DNA from: Pseudobdellovibrionaceae bacterium
GTDB taxonomy: Bacteria; Bdellovibrionota; Bdellovibrionia; Bdellovibrionales; Bdellovibrionaceae
Reading direction: 5' to 3'
DNA: 64,000 bases
Assembly (NCBI GenBank): GCA_019637875.1
Contig: JAHBUW010000015.1
Location: 1 to 64,000, forward strand
A program made the translations under genes and the position numbers. Under the pieces are notes generated by a model. It did no database searches. It saw only the letters and a list, made by a program, of their open reading frames with translations, and had not been told where the DNA came from. This document shows positions 34,675-43,123 of the stretch, in pieces; position 1 is the stretch's first letter, and each line of letters opens with the position of its first letter.

Positions 34675-34795
34675 CGGTCCTCCAGAATTTGTCACTTGGC
34701 TAACGTGGAGGAGACGGCATGTCAAAGCCCAACTGGCGCGCTTTTGGAACTGTGCTCAGGCGTCGTGGATGAGAACAAAGTCGTGGAGATTTGGG

Positions 34796-35554
34796 ATGCG
34801 AATTTTTGAAAATTCGAAAGGCCGTGGCCGTCGTTGGGCGGCCCTGATGGGACTTGTGCTGTTCTCGGGCCAGGTGGCGCTCGCGGATTGCTTGAAACCG
34901 ACCCTCTATTTTAAGCCCATCGCGGACCGGACGCCCTACGCCAATTGCGCCCGCAAGCAAATGTTAACAATCCACGACGACGACAATGGTCGCAGTTTCG
35001 GGATCAAGCTTTGCCCGCGCTTCATTCAAGACGCGAAAATTCAGGGACAGGCTACGATCACCTACAACGGCGTTCGTCGGGTCATTAACGTTTCGGGTCG
35101 CAACAGCCAGGTGTGGAAACTCGTTCCGCATAAGCGTTGCTCGTACGGATACGGCGTCCGCAATCTCTGTTTGATCCCTTTCATTTCGGTCGCGGCGGAT
35201 CTGCGCCATCACAAGCCCGGCGATGTCCTTTTCGTCAAAGCGTTGAAGGGAACGCAGGTGCCCCATCCTTTCAAACCGAAGGAGTGGTGGACGCATGATG
35301 GTTACGTCGTGGTCACGGATCGCGGTGGCGCGATCAAGGGCTCGAACCGTTTTGACTTCTTTATCGGGACGAGCGATTGGCAAAGCTCAAAATTTCCATG
35401 GCGTCCGGAGGTCTTGCGCAAAGTGAACCCGGGCATGGGACAGTTCAGCCTGTCGGACAAGCGCGAGTGTCGCGTGACGTTCCAGAAGGTGAAGTCAAAA
35501 GAGCGTGAGCAGGTGCTCGACAAATACGAGGCGCTCCTGCACCAGGGACTTTAG
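34796..35554 (+). CDS. Secreted 3D-domain protein
   Basis: 252 residues from ATG 34796, which has GGAG at the right distance; ATG 34769 is an alternative with a weak site. The signal peptide is WAALMGLVLFSGQVALA. The C-terminal half has GYVVVTDRGGAIKGSNRFDFFIG, the 3D (Asp-Asp-Asp) fold signature of MltA/YocH-like wall proteins. Cysteines (ADCLKP, NCARK, KLCPRF, KRCSYGY, NLCLIP) suggest disulphides. It may act on or bind peptidoglycan. Confidence 0.75.
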   Translation: MRIFENSKGRGRRWAALMGLVLFSGQVALADCLKPTLYFKPIADRTPYANCARKQMLTIHDDDNGRSFGIKLCPRFIQDAKIQGQATITYNGVRRVINVSGRNSQVWKLVPHKRCSYGYGVRNLCLIPFISVAADLRHHKPGDVLFVKALKGTQVPHPFKPKEWWTHDGYVVVTDRGGAIKGSNRFDFFIGTSDWQSSKFPWRPEVLRKVNPGMGQFSLSDKRECRVTFQKVKSKEREQVLDKYEALLHQGL

Positions 35555-35566
35555 GGGTCCATTGGT

Positions 35567-35791
35567 TCAAGGATCCTGAACGTGCCGGTACTTCCAGATG
35601 AAGCGCAGCAGGCCGCCGACGGTGAAGAGGATCGAGAACGCCAGGCCGTAACCCCAGCCTTCGCCGGGGTATTGGGAGTACTGCAAGCCGAAAAAGTAGA
35701 TCATTGTTTTGCCCACGAGCATGGGCATGAGGAGTGATCTGACGAAGTCGACAAGGATCGGGTTGACGGCCTTGGGTTCCTTGGAGCTCAC
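35567..35791 (-). CDS. Small two-span membrane protein, unknown
   Basis: 74 residues with two hydrophobic segments (VDFVRSLLMPMLVGKTMIYFF and GYGLAFSILFTVGGLLRFIW region). Its start overlaps the TerC stop by 4 bp, so it is coupled to that gene. No family recognised. Confidence 0.7.
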   Translation of the reverse strand: MSSKEPKAVNPILVDFVRSLLMPMLVGKTMIYFFGLQYSQYPGEGWGYGLAFSILFTVGGLLRFIWKYRHVQDP

Positions 35792-36498
35792 GCCTTCGGT
35801 TTACGCTGAGTTTGGTTGAATTGAAAGCGCATTTGCAGCAGTTCAACCATCAACGCGAATCCCATCGGCAAGTAGATGTAACCCTTCGGGACGTGACCGT
35901 CGAAACCTTCGATGACAAGCGTCACCCCAATCGTGATCAGGAATGAGAGCGCCAAGATCTTGAGCGTCGGGTGACGGCCCACGAAATCCGCGATCGCCCC
36001 TGCGAAGGCCAGGACCGCCAGGAACGAAGCAATGACCGCCGCGTAAATGACGATCAGGTTTTCGGTCAATCCCACCGCCGTGATGACCGAATCGATCGAG
36101 AAGACCAAGTCGAGCATGATGATTTGGGTCAGTACCGCTCCGAGCGTCGCGTAGACCGCGGGCTTTTGCGGGTCGATCGTTTCGGGGAGGCTTTCGACGA
36201 CGTGGTGGATTTCTTTGACGGCTTTGAAAAGCAAGAAGGCTCCGCCCACCATCAGGATCAGGTGTTTCCAGCCGAAGTTCATGAAGACGGGATCTTCGAG
36301 ATGGACGACGTACGAGGCGCCGAGCAGCAGGATGCAGCGGGCGACGAAAGCGAGGCCCAGCCCGAGGTAGCGGGCTTTCTTGCGCTGTTCGGGCGGCAGA
36401 CGATCCGACAAAATCGAGATCAGCAGAATGTTGTCGATACCGAGCACGACTTCCAAGCCCACCAAGAGCGCGAAGGTCGCCACTAAATTCATATCCAT
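35788..36498 (-). CDS. TerC family integral membrane protein
   Basis: 236 residues, about seven helices. The TerC core is GLEVVLGIDNILLISIL, with acidic residues in the helix, and LTQIIMLDLVFSIDSVITAVG as the second metal-site helix. TerC proteins move Mn2+ or other metal ions or help export proteins. GGAGGA precedes the ATG. No yybP-ykoY riboswitch was seen upstream. Confidence 0.9.
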   Translation of the reverse strand: MDMNLVATFALLVGLEVVLGIDNILLISILSDRLPPEQRKKARYLGLGLAFVARCILLLGASYVVHLEDPVFMNFGWKHLILMVGGAFLLFKAVKEIHHVVESLPETIDPQKPAVYATLGAVLTQIIMLDLVFSIDSVITAVGLTENLIVIYAAVIASFLAVLAFAGAIADFVGRHPTLKILALSFLITIGVTLVIEGFDGHVPKGYIYLPMGFALMVELLQMRFQFNQTQRKPKA

Positions 36499-36576
36499 CG
36501 AGTTCCTCCAGTTAAGACACGCCCGTCCGGTAAGGACGAACGTTGATCGGGATGGACCGATGGTTTCACGAGAGGC

Positions 36577-36610
36577 GAAAAAAGAAAAGCCCCGGCAAAG
36601 GCCGGGGCTT
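36577..36610 (-). terminator. Intrinsic terminator after the L,D-transpeptidase gene
   Basis: On the minus strand AAGCCCCGGC (36601-36610) pairs with GCCGGGGCTT (36587-36596), and TTCTTTTTT follows. It separates the transpeptidase gene from terC. Confidence 0.88.
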
Positions 36611-36638
36611 CGTCATCTCATCCTTTAGGAATGAAAGA

Positions 36639-37220
36639 TTAGCGATTGTAGACGGTCACGCGGGTGTTCTTGCGACCGTACTGCTGGACGAGCGAGTACA
36701 GCAGGTCCGCGTTACGCATGCTCAAGCGGATGCAGCCACCCGATGCGCGGCGACCGAGCATTTTTTCGTAGCTGGGCATCGCCGCGTGGATCGCGATCCC
36801 GCCGGTCAGCCAGATGGCGCGGGGCATGTCCGCGTCCCACAGACGCGAGCGGTGCAGGTAAGTCATGCCGTAGGGAGTCCAAGTGCCGGTGGGTGTGGAC
36901 GAGAAGTACTTGCGTCCGCTCGGGGGATTTTCGGACTTCTCACGACCGGTCGACACGGGCCAAGTGTAGGTGTGTTGACCATCGATGTAGACGTACATGA
37001 CTTGCGCCGCGGCCGCCTTGTTGATTTTGATTTCGATGCGGGGGCCGGCTGCGAACCAAGTCAGGTTCTCGAAAGTCTCGGCGAAGAACTCGGGGTATTG
37101 CGCTTGAACTTCGGCGCCGATTTCGGCCGGGCTCATCATGTCATCAAGGGCAACTTCGGTTTGAGCGTGAGCGGTGAAGGTGCCGAGCACGATCGCCAGG
37201 GACAGCAGGAACTGGGGCAT
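36639..37220 (-). CDS. L,D-transpeptidase (YkuD domain)
   Basis: 193 residues. A signal peptide is followed by a 30-residue spacer and a YkuD domain. The catalytic motif HAAMPSYEKMLGRRASGGCIRL has the active cysteine in GCIRL and conserved His. PTGTWTPYGM is an upstream loop. It cross-links peptidoglycan stem peptides or attaches proteins to them. GAGGAG lies before the ATG. It is followed by a terminator. Confidence 0.92.
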   Translation of the reverse strand: MPQFLLSLAIVLGTFTAHAQTEVALDDMMSPAEIGAEVQAQYPEFFAETFENLTWFAAGPRIEIKINKAAAAQVMYVYIDGQHTYTWPVSTGREKSENPPSGRKYFSSTPTGTWTPYGMTYLHRSRLWDADMPRAIWLTGGIAIHAAMPSYEKMLGRRASGGCIRLSMRNADLLYSLVQQYGRKNTRVTVYNR

Positions 37221-37482
37221 GGGGTCTCCTCAGAGAGTGGGTTAGGGGCCGCATTGCGACTCGTCATGCTCGATAGCTAGGCGCACACGAGGGGTCAAGT
37301 CAGGGGGAGGTCAGGGCTGTGGGACAGAAAGAGCTTTCCAGAAGTGCTCAATTTGAGGGCATGAGAGATCGTCTCAAGGGGGGACAAAATCCCCGAAAAT
37401 CGCGTCGAACTTCGAGACACCTGTCGAATTGTTCAACCGGTTTTTGGGGCTCCTCCGCTATTCTGAAAGGGCAGGGGGAATC

Positions 37483-38832
37483 ATGCGCCGTCCAATCGTC
37501 TTCGCATTGACCATCGCCGCGATCGCGACGCTGACCCTTTTCCAAAACTGCGCACCCACGCAAAATTTCGATCTGGAGCAAGCTCCGCAGGCTTCGTTGA
37601 ACGGTGAGGACGCTTTGCCCGCGCCGGTCCTGCCCGAGCCCGCGGCTCCGGCGGCCCCGCCCGTGGAAGAAGAGGTTGAGCCGACGCCCGAGTGGCCCGC
37701 GACGGCCGGAGTGTATTGCCCCGCCGATCGTCAGCCGCAAGTGAAGGTGGCCGTCATCAACATGGATGGCGCGAATCTTTTGTCCGCGTCGTTGAGCGGT
37801 CTGCGGAATTCGGGAACCGAGCTTTCGGAGCTGACGATCTATTTGAAAAAACCGAATTACGGGAAGGTCTCGGCGGCCGCGCTGATGTCGATCGGCGCCT
37901 CGCCGATTCTGGCGGCGGGTGGATCGCTGCTGGATCGCAACTTCATGTTGGAGTTCACGGGACACTTACAACTTTCGCCGGGCGCCCTCTCGGGTGATTA
38001 CCAGCTGGTGGCGCGGCATTCGGGGTATTTGAACGTGAACCTCGACAATATGGATGTGCTCTCTAAAAAGTCGGATCTTGAAGGCGTGCACGTGACCTGC
38101 GGCGCGAAGCTTTCGGGCCTGCGTGTTGCGGATCAGCTGCCCTTCGTGATCCGTCAGGTGCATGGCGTGGCCAACGACGCGCAACTCGAGCTGTTCTTGC
38201 GTCCGGCCACGGGCGATCTGTCGAAATGCGGTGACGACATGGGCTCGTGGGTGGCGTTGAACGATGGAAACTTCGTTCTCGAGAAAGACGGAGAGAACCT
38301 CGTGAAGAACGGCAGCTTCGAGGACGACGCCGCGATCCCGTCCGCTTCGGCATATCATTATCCGGGCGGCCTGAAGAACTGGACGAGCACCGGCGGGATG
38401 GAGCGCTGGTCGAGCAATATGCACGGGCTCCTCTCTTCGCACGGCTCACACTATATCGAACTCGATAAAGACACCGCCTCGTCGCGCGACGCGATCTACC
38501 AGATTCTTTCGGGCCTGCACGTGGGGCAGAAGTATCGTTACCTCTCGGAGCACGCGCTTCGTCCCGAGCAAGGGAGCGTCGAAACCAACCAGGTCGAGGT
38601 CCGCGTGGGCACTCGCGCCGGCACGAGCGCGAACTTCAACCGCACCGTTCTCGAGACGGTCGTGGGGGCGGGGAACAAACGTTGGAAGGGCTACTCGTAC
38701 ATCATCACTCCGTCGGTCAGTGAACTGGAGATTTCTTTCGCCGAGCCGTCCAGTCGTAACGACTCGATCGGCGGCATGATCGACAATATCGTTTTCCGTA
38801 AGATCGCGGACTCTTCGGGCAAGTGCCGGTAA
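37483..38832 (+). CDS. Large FQNC-type lipoprotein with carbohydrate-binding-like C-terminus
   Basis: 449 residues from ATG 37483. The signal IAAIATLTLFQNC gives C23 as lipidation site with Asn at -1. A Pro/Ala/Glu-rich spacer (45-75) is followed by two domains. The C-terminal one (about 275-445) begins ENLVKNGSFEDD and contains LKNWTSTGGMERWSS and GSHYIELDKD, like galactose-binding-like folds of DUF642/PEP-CTERM type. A surface role in ligand binding is inference. Confidence 0.72.
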   Translation: MRRPIVFALTIAAIATLTLFQNCAPTQNFDLEQAPQASLNGEDALPAPVLPEPAAPAAPPVEEEVEPTPEWPATAGVYCPADRQPQVKVAVINMDGANLLSASLSGLRNSGTELSELTIYLKKPNYGKVSAAALMSIGASPILAAGGSLLDRNFMLEFTGHLQLSPGALSGDYQLVARHSGYLNVNLDNMDVLSKKSDLEGVHVTCGAKLSGLRVADQLPFVIRQVHGVANDAQLELFLRPATGDLSKCGDDMGSWVALNDGNFVLEKDGENLVKNGSFEDDAAIPSASAYHYPGGLKNWTSTGGMERWSSNMHGLLSSHGSHYIELDKDTASSRDAIYQILSGLHVGQKYRYLSEHALRPEQGSVETNQVEVRVGTRAGTSANFNRTVLETVVGAGNKRWKGYSYIITPSVSELEISFAEPSSRNDSIGGMIDNIVFRKIADSSGKCR

Positions 38833-38855
38833 AAAGAGACACGGCGATTCGATTT

Positions 38856-38872
38856 TGTAACAGTCTGTAACA
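38856..38872. promoter_or_regulatory. Pair of TGTAACA heptamers 10 bp apart
   Basis: TGTAACA at 38856-38862 and 38866-38872, one helical turn apart, 53 bp before the lipoprotein start at 38926. The motif matches the four-copy array at 8470-8506, so the same regulator may act on both. Confidence 0.45.
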
Positions 38873-38925
38873 AGCTTCGCCGCGCCGGCATTGACAGGCC
38901 GGGTGGCGGCTTCAAGAATGGGCCC

Positions 38926-40452
38926 ATGAGACGTTCCCTTTTTGGTGGATGGTGTCTGATCTTCGGGTCGCTTCTTTTGGCGGGGTGTTCGACCCTGAAG
39001 CAGAACGCCGCCGAACTTCTGGAAAAGAAAGAATACGGCGACGCGCTGGCGATCTACGAGCGCGTGCTCGCCGACTCTCCTCATGATGCCGAAGCCCTGT
39101 CGGGCCGCAATCAGTCGCGCTTGGGGCTGATTCAAAAAGAACTCATCGAAGTCCGGTTTCTGCGCCTGAGCGGCCAGCAATCCCAGGGGAACGAAACGCT
39201 ACTGCGTATTTTAAATCGGGTGAAAGACTGGAGCCTTTATCCGGAAGGCCCGGTCGCGTTCACGCAGTTCGAAGAGATGAGCTTCGCGTCGCGCGCGGTG
39301 GAAAAGGACGTGGTCGAGGCGCTCGCCCGACGCCGTCCGTTCCGCGCCGCCGCCGATCTACAGAAGTGGGCGGCGCTCTTTCCCGCCGAGCGCGGAACGC
39401 AGCTCGCGCAGCTGAAAGATCGCACCAAAAATCTGGGCATCGAGCAGTGCGCGAGCTGGCGGGATCAAGCCCCTGGCGAACCTTTCTTCGCGCGTTTTCT
39501 TTGGCGCAGTTGCGGGCTGTGGGGACAACCCGAGATGTCGCTGCCCCCCGCGCCCGAGCTGTTCGCGTGGCTTGAACCGCGGCTGCGTTGGTTCGACGCG
39601 CGTCCGGATCCCGCATTGGAAATCCAGCTGCGCGAAAAACTTCAGACCGCGTTTCGCGAAAGTCCCTGGTTCGACGCGAATGCCGGCAACGTCGCGCTCG
39701 CGCAGGTCGAGCCGCGCTACCGCTTCCGGGAAACCCGAACTCCCGTCGAACTCGTGCATGCTTACCTGGTACAGGTTCCCTACGATTCATCCGAGGTCGT
39801 GGAGCTCAGTCGGTGGGTTCCCGACGACCGGACCGAGAGCGTGCGCGATTCTTCGGGACAATACAAAACCGAGGTCGTTCGCGGCAGTCGGCAGGTTCAC
39901 TACACCGAGATGCGCACGGTCACCCGGATGCGCGATGAGGTCCGCTCGATCCCGTACGACGCTTTGAAAATCGAGTTGGAAGGAAATCTGGATTTCGATT
40001 TGCGCTTCGACAGCGCGCTTTTCGACGATGCGAAGAAAGTCTACTCTGCGCGTGAGGATGAAACCCTGATCCAGCATGGAAACGATAGCCCCGACGTCCG
40101 TTTGAAACCGCAAAATCCGCGCGTTCCTTCGTCGGGCGAGGTCTTCGGGGATTTGGCGGGACGGCTGACGAAAGAGTTCGGCGCGGAGCTCGGGTCTTTG
40201 TGGCGCCGCAAGTTTTGTCGCGCGCCGAAAGGGACGAAGTGGTCGGCCGTGGCCGAGAACGTCCAGAAGTGTCTTTACGGAGCGGGTGGGGAAACGCCGG
40301 ACTACGCCGAGCAGTGGCTCAATCGGGAACTCGGCGTCACCTCGGTCGAGCTGAAAGCGCTGACCCAAGGGCTGCCGAGCGCTCCGGCGGCGAAGCCGCT
40401 TAAACTCCGGAATCTTTCAAGCGCTTCAGAAACTCGAGATCCCGGTCCATAA
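38926..40452 (+). CDS. Lipoprotein with TPR-like N-terminus, unknown
   Basis: 508 residues. The lipobox SLLLAGC lipidates C21. Residues 25-80 form a TPR-like helix pair (KEYGDALAIYERVL). A beta-rich part follows at about 270-340 with VPYDSSEVVELSRWV. The C-terminal part has two cysteines (KFCRAP, QKCLYG). The 3' end overlaps the convergent zinc/histone gene by 53 bp. Confidence 0.75.
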   Translation: MRRSLFGGWCLIFGSLLLAGCSTLKQNAAELLEKKEYGDALAIYERVLADSPHDAEALSGRNQSRLGLIQKELIEVRFLRLSGQQSQGNETLLRILNRVKDWSLYPEGPVAFTQFEEMSFASRAVEKDVVEALARRRPFRAAADLQKWAALFPAERGTQLAQLKDRTKNLGIEQCASWRDQAPGEPFFARFLWRSCGLWGQPEMSLPPAPELFAWLEPRLRWFDARPDPALEIQLREKLQTAFRESPWFDANAGNVALAQVEPRYRFRETRTPVELVHAYLVQVPYDSSEVVELSRWVPDDRTESVRDSSGQYKTEVVRGSRQVHYTEMRTVTRMRDEVRSIPYDALKIELEGNLDFDLRFDSALFDDAKKVYSAREDETLIQHGNDSPDVRLKPQNPRVPSSGEVFGDLAGRLTKEFGAELGSLWRRKFCRAPKGTKWSAVAENVQKCLYGAGGETPDYAEQWLNRELGVTSVELKALTQGLPSAPAAKPLKLRNLSSASETRDPGP

Positions 40453-40924
40453 CGGTCTTGCGTCCGTCGGCCCGCGCGTTGTCGATCGCGCGGTCGGCGA
40501 TCATTCGTAAATGATCCGACAGCACTTCCATCACCGACGCCGACGTATTCATGTCGGCGCGCGCTTGGATGTACTCTTTCATTCTTGAGGCGATCACCAA
40601 AACTTCGCGCGGTATCGCGGCCGCACTGGCGGGGGCGGACGCCGCGGTCGACCCGCCGGGACGCACGATCAGGCGCGCGGGGGCACGTTCGCTTGCGCCC
40701 TCGGCCGTCGCCGAAGCGGGCGAGGTTTTTTCGATGGCGCCGGCATCGCGGTGACGGGCACCGGGAAGATGCGTTTCGAAACATTGCATGCGGCAGAACA
40801 CATAGCCCGTGCGGTTGCCTCCGCAGGTACTGACGCTACAGACGTAGTAGGGGGCTTTGAAGCCGATCGGTTTTTTGCAGACGCTGCACTTCTTCCAGTG
40901 ATCCAAACTGATGTCTTCGCTCAT
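40400..40924 (-). CDS. Zinc-finger protein with C-terminal histone fold
   Basis: 174 residues. Cysteines C13, C16, C29, C34, C44 and C48 with H52 form a zinc module (CSVC, YVCSVSTC, FCRMQC). A disordered Ala/Pro/Ser linker (60-103) leads to a histone fold at about 104-170: IPREVLVIASRMKEYIQ (helix 1), SVMEVLSDHLRMIADRAIDN (helix 2), then GRKTVMDRDLEFLKRL. The last segment matches the loop-2/helix-3 RKTV-x-x-D signature of archaeal histones and H4. Bdellovibrio has histones used as chromatin proteins, and zinc-linked bacterial histones have been predicted. DNA binding is therefore likely; the zinc part may bind DNA or a partner. Confidence 0.8.
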   Translation of the reverse strand: MSEDISLDHWKKCSVCKKPIGFKAPYYVCSVSTCGGNRTGYVFCRMQCFETHLPGARHRDAGAIEKTSPASATAEGASERAPARLIVRPGGSTAASAPASAAAIPREVLVIASRMKEYIQARADMNTSASVMEVLSDHLRMIADRAIDNARADGRKTVMDRDLEFLKRLKDSGV

Positions 40925-41124
40925 GCCTCGATGCTGACACGAAGCGGGCGGTCGAGGTAGGGCAATGCTGCGCGTCCGGCCCTTTCTGTCTGCCCGAAAT
41001 TGTCACTTGGACCGTCTTTCACAGGCTTTTCTCAATGGGGCCGTGCGCGGATCAATTGGCGGGGTCGCCACGCGACGGGTCCGGTTCGACGGTTGCACCG
41101 CTTGAAGATCAGGTGAGGTGCGAG

Positions 41125-42456
41125 ATGGGTTTTCGATTCGGAACATTGTTCTGTCTCGTTTTGGGATTGTGGTCCGAGGCTTCGGTCGCGGTGGAGTGTA
41201 AGGTCAAAGATCTGACCCGCAACTGTTCCGTCTTCGACGGAGACACGCGCGAGCGCATCCCGCTCGGTAACGGAACTTACGTCAATAACCCACGCGTGCG
41301 CCAGAGCGCGCAGAAACCCGCCGAGTTTCTAAGTGCCGGCGAGATCCGCGCCCGTGAGGCCCGCTTGCGCGAGCTCTTTCAGTACGCCCAGCGCCGCATG
41401 ATCGGCTACATCACGCGCGGTCGTCCGGCTTCGGCCTTAAACGAATCCGAGCGCAGCTTGATCGAGCGGATTCGCGGCACGAAAGTGGATATCGATACCG
41501 ACAGCGGTAGCATCGGCGGCAGCAACCAAGGCATGAGCGTGCTGCTCAATGGCGGTTTGCTCGCGGCGCCGGAGGGACTTGCCCTTGGCATCATCGCGCA
41601 CGAAATCGGCCACTCGGTGGATACTTGTTCTTCGCGCGCGCCCGTTTTAGAGCGGGGACGTCGCCATTCGCGTGAAGAGCTCATCGGTCAGCTCGTCGAG
41701 GAAAGACACTCGAAGAAAAGTAACTCGATCTACTACGAGTCGCGCTATCCCGGCGACAGCGAAACCGCGGTTCGTCTCTTTCACCGCCTGACCGACGAAG
41801 CGAGCTTGCCCTTCGTTTTGAACCGTACGTACTCGACCCATCCGGTCGCCCGTCAGCTGACGGACAGCTACGTCGCGCGCGGAAGTTTGCGGATCACGGC
41901 GCCCCCGGTCCCCCGCGAGGCGAACCCGGCCTTGCCCGTGTTGCAGTGTCTGGATCGTCAAGGGCCTCTGCGCGGATTGACCCGTCCCCTCGCGAACCCT
42001 CGTGATGAGGAAGCGCACGTCGCGGCCCAAGATCCGCAGCTCGCGTCGGACTGCATGAGCCAAAGCGGTGAAGTCATCGCCGACGTCTGGGGCGCGAAGG
42101 TGGTCGCCGATTTTGTCCGCGAAAACCCTCCGGCCAATGAAATGGAGAAAATCGGTCTGGCCATGCCCGCGGTCATGGAGGTCTGTGACGGTCGCTCACG
42201 CGCGCCGACCGCACCGACGACCCGGTCCCCCCGCGGGCGCGGGAGCCTGCAGGACTATCGGTCCGAGCACGCGAGTTTCACGGATCGTTTCGAGCAGATC
42301 TACTTCGACCAACCGGCGATCCAAGAGGCCCTCGGTTGCCGCAATCCGGACGGGATCCGGTGCTCCGGCCGATTCGCGGGCGGAGTCGCCGCTCCGCAGA
42401 CGGAGTCGACGGCGGCGCCGTCATCGCCTTCCTCCCGCAATGAGGGACGTGACTAA
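41125..42456 (+). CDS. Secreted zinc metalloprotease, M48-like
   Basis: 443 residues from ATG 41125 (GAGG upstream; the longer frame start at 41035 is upstream of the signal peptide). The signal FGTLFCLVLGLWSEASVA is followed by a catalytic helix IIAHEIGHSVDTC (HExxH, about residue 160). A later SGEVIADVWGAKVV gives the Glu-x-x-x-Asp third ligand as in M48-type gluzincins. Ten or more cysteines suggest disulphides. The C-terminal tail is Ser/Pro-rich. Confidence 0.8.
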   Translation: MGFRFGTLFCLVLGLWSEASVAVECKVKDLTRNCSVFDGDTRERIPLGNGTYVNNPRVRQSAQKPAEFLSAGEIRAREARLRELFQYAQRRMIGYITRGRPASALNESERSLIERIRGTKVDIDTDSGSIGGSNQGMSVLLNGGLLAAPEGLALGIIAHEIGHSVDTCSSRAPVLERGRRHSREELIGQLVEERHSKKSNSIYYESRYPGDSETAVRLFHRLTDEASLPFVLNRTYSTHPVARQLTDSYVARGSLRITAPPVPREANPALPVLQCLDRQGPLRGLTRPLANPRDEEAHVAAQDPQLASDCMSQSGEVIADVWGAKVVADFVRENPPANEMEKIGLAMPAVMEVCDGRSRAPTAPTTRSPRGRGSLQDYRSEHASFTDRFEQIYFDQPAIQEALGCRNPDGIRCSGRFAGGVAAPQTESTAAPSSPSSRNEGRD

Positions 42457-42474
42457 ATGAAACGGCGCCCTTTT

Positions 42475-42933
42475 CTACTTCTGTAAGCGTTCGAGGTTGG
42501 CTTGAATGTCGTAGATCAGAAGGCCGTCCGCGCGACGCCGCCAGAGTTCGCGGTAACGCGCGGTCTTTTCCGAGGTCAGCGTGAAACGAGTTTCGACTTC
42601 GACGCCGTCCGCGCCTTCTTCCAAACTGCGGAAACCTTTCTCATTCCATTCCCCGGCGGCGCTTCCGGCGAGTTCCAAACTCGCCCCGCTTTTCACCCAC
42701 GTCAGCGGATCCGAATACAAATTGAGAATGTCGCACTGAAGTGAGCCGCGGTGACGGCGGATCTCGGTCGTGGACTCTTGGTAGCGGGCCGTCAGCAGGC
42801 AGGGGATCGCCGAGCCGTCGTAGGCCCACTGACCGTAACCTTGCCAAAGACCGCTCACGTCGGCGCGGGCGTGCACCGAGATCAGGCTGGCCAGCACGAG
42901 CGCCGCGAGAGTTTTCAGATTGAAAAATGCCAT
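42475..42933 (-). CDS. Secreted small protein, unknown
   Basis: 152 residues. Signal peptide LKTLAALVLASLISVHARA, then a beta-rich domain with GLWQGYGQWAYDGSAIPC at its N-terminus and a second cysteine at SLQCDIL, probably disulphide-bonded. GGGAGG precedes the ATG. Convergent with the metalloprotease gene. No family recognised. Confidence 0.68.
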   Translation of the reverse strand: MAFFNLKTLAALVLASLISVHARADVSGLWQGYGQWAYDGSAIPCLLTARYQESTTEIRRHRGSLQCDILNLYSDPLTWVKSGASLELAGSAAGEWNEKGFRSLEEGADGVEVETRFTLTSEKTARYRELWRRRADGLLIYDIQANLERLQK

Positions 42934-43123
42934 GGCGGGTCCCTCCCGCCGACAGCCTCCCGCGCGGGCGGGCCGAGGGCAACTCAGGCGAAACGCGCTT
43001 AAGACCTTGGTCCAGCGAGGGATTTATGAATTTGATAGCCCCTCTAAAAAGTGTGGAAGAATCCTGTTTCGAGATATCCATTTTGCCTCCATCTCCCTCG
43101 GCTAACCTGATCCCGAGGTGCCC

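Noticed and set aside
34500-34720. Longer start of the barrel protein at 34725
   Set aside because: The ATG at 34674 has GGAGGA at the right distance and begins a clean signal peptide.
36499-36640. Mn2+ yybP-ykoY riboswitch before terC
   Set aside because: I looked for the conserved core and found only the terminator of the preceding transpeptidase gene and a ribosome site.
34691-41010. TTGTCACTTGG seen near 34690 and 41000
   Set aside because: Two similar 10-mers without phasing or symmetry; likely chance.
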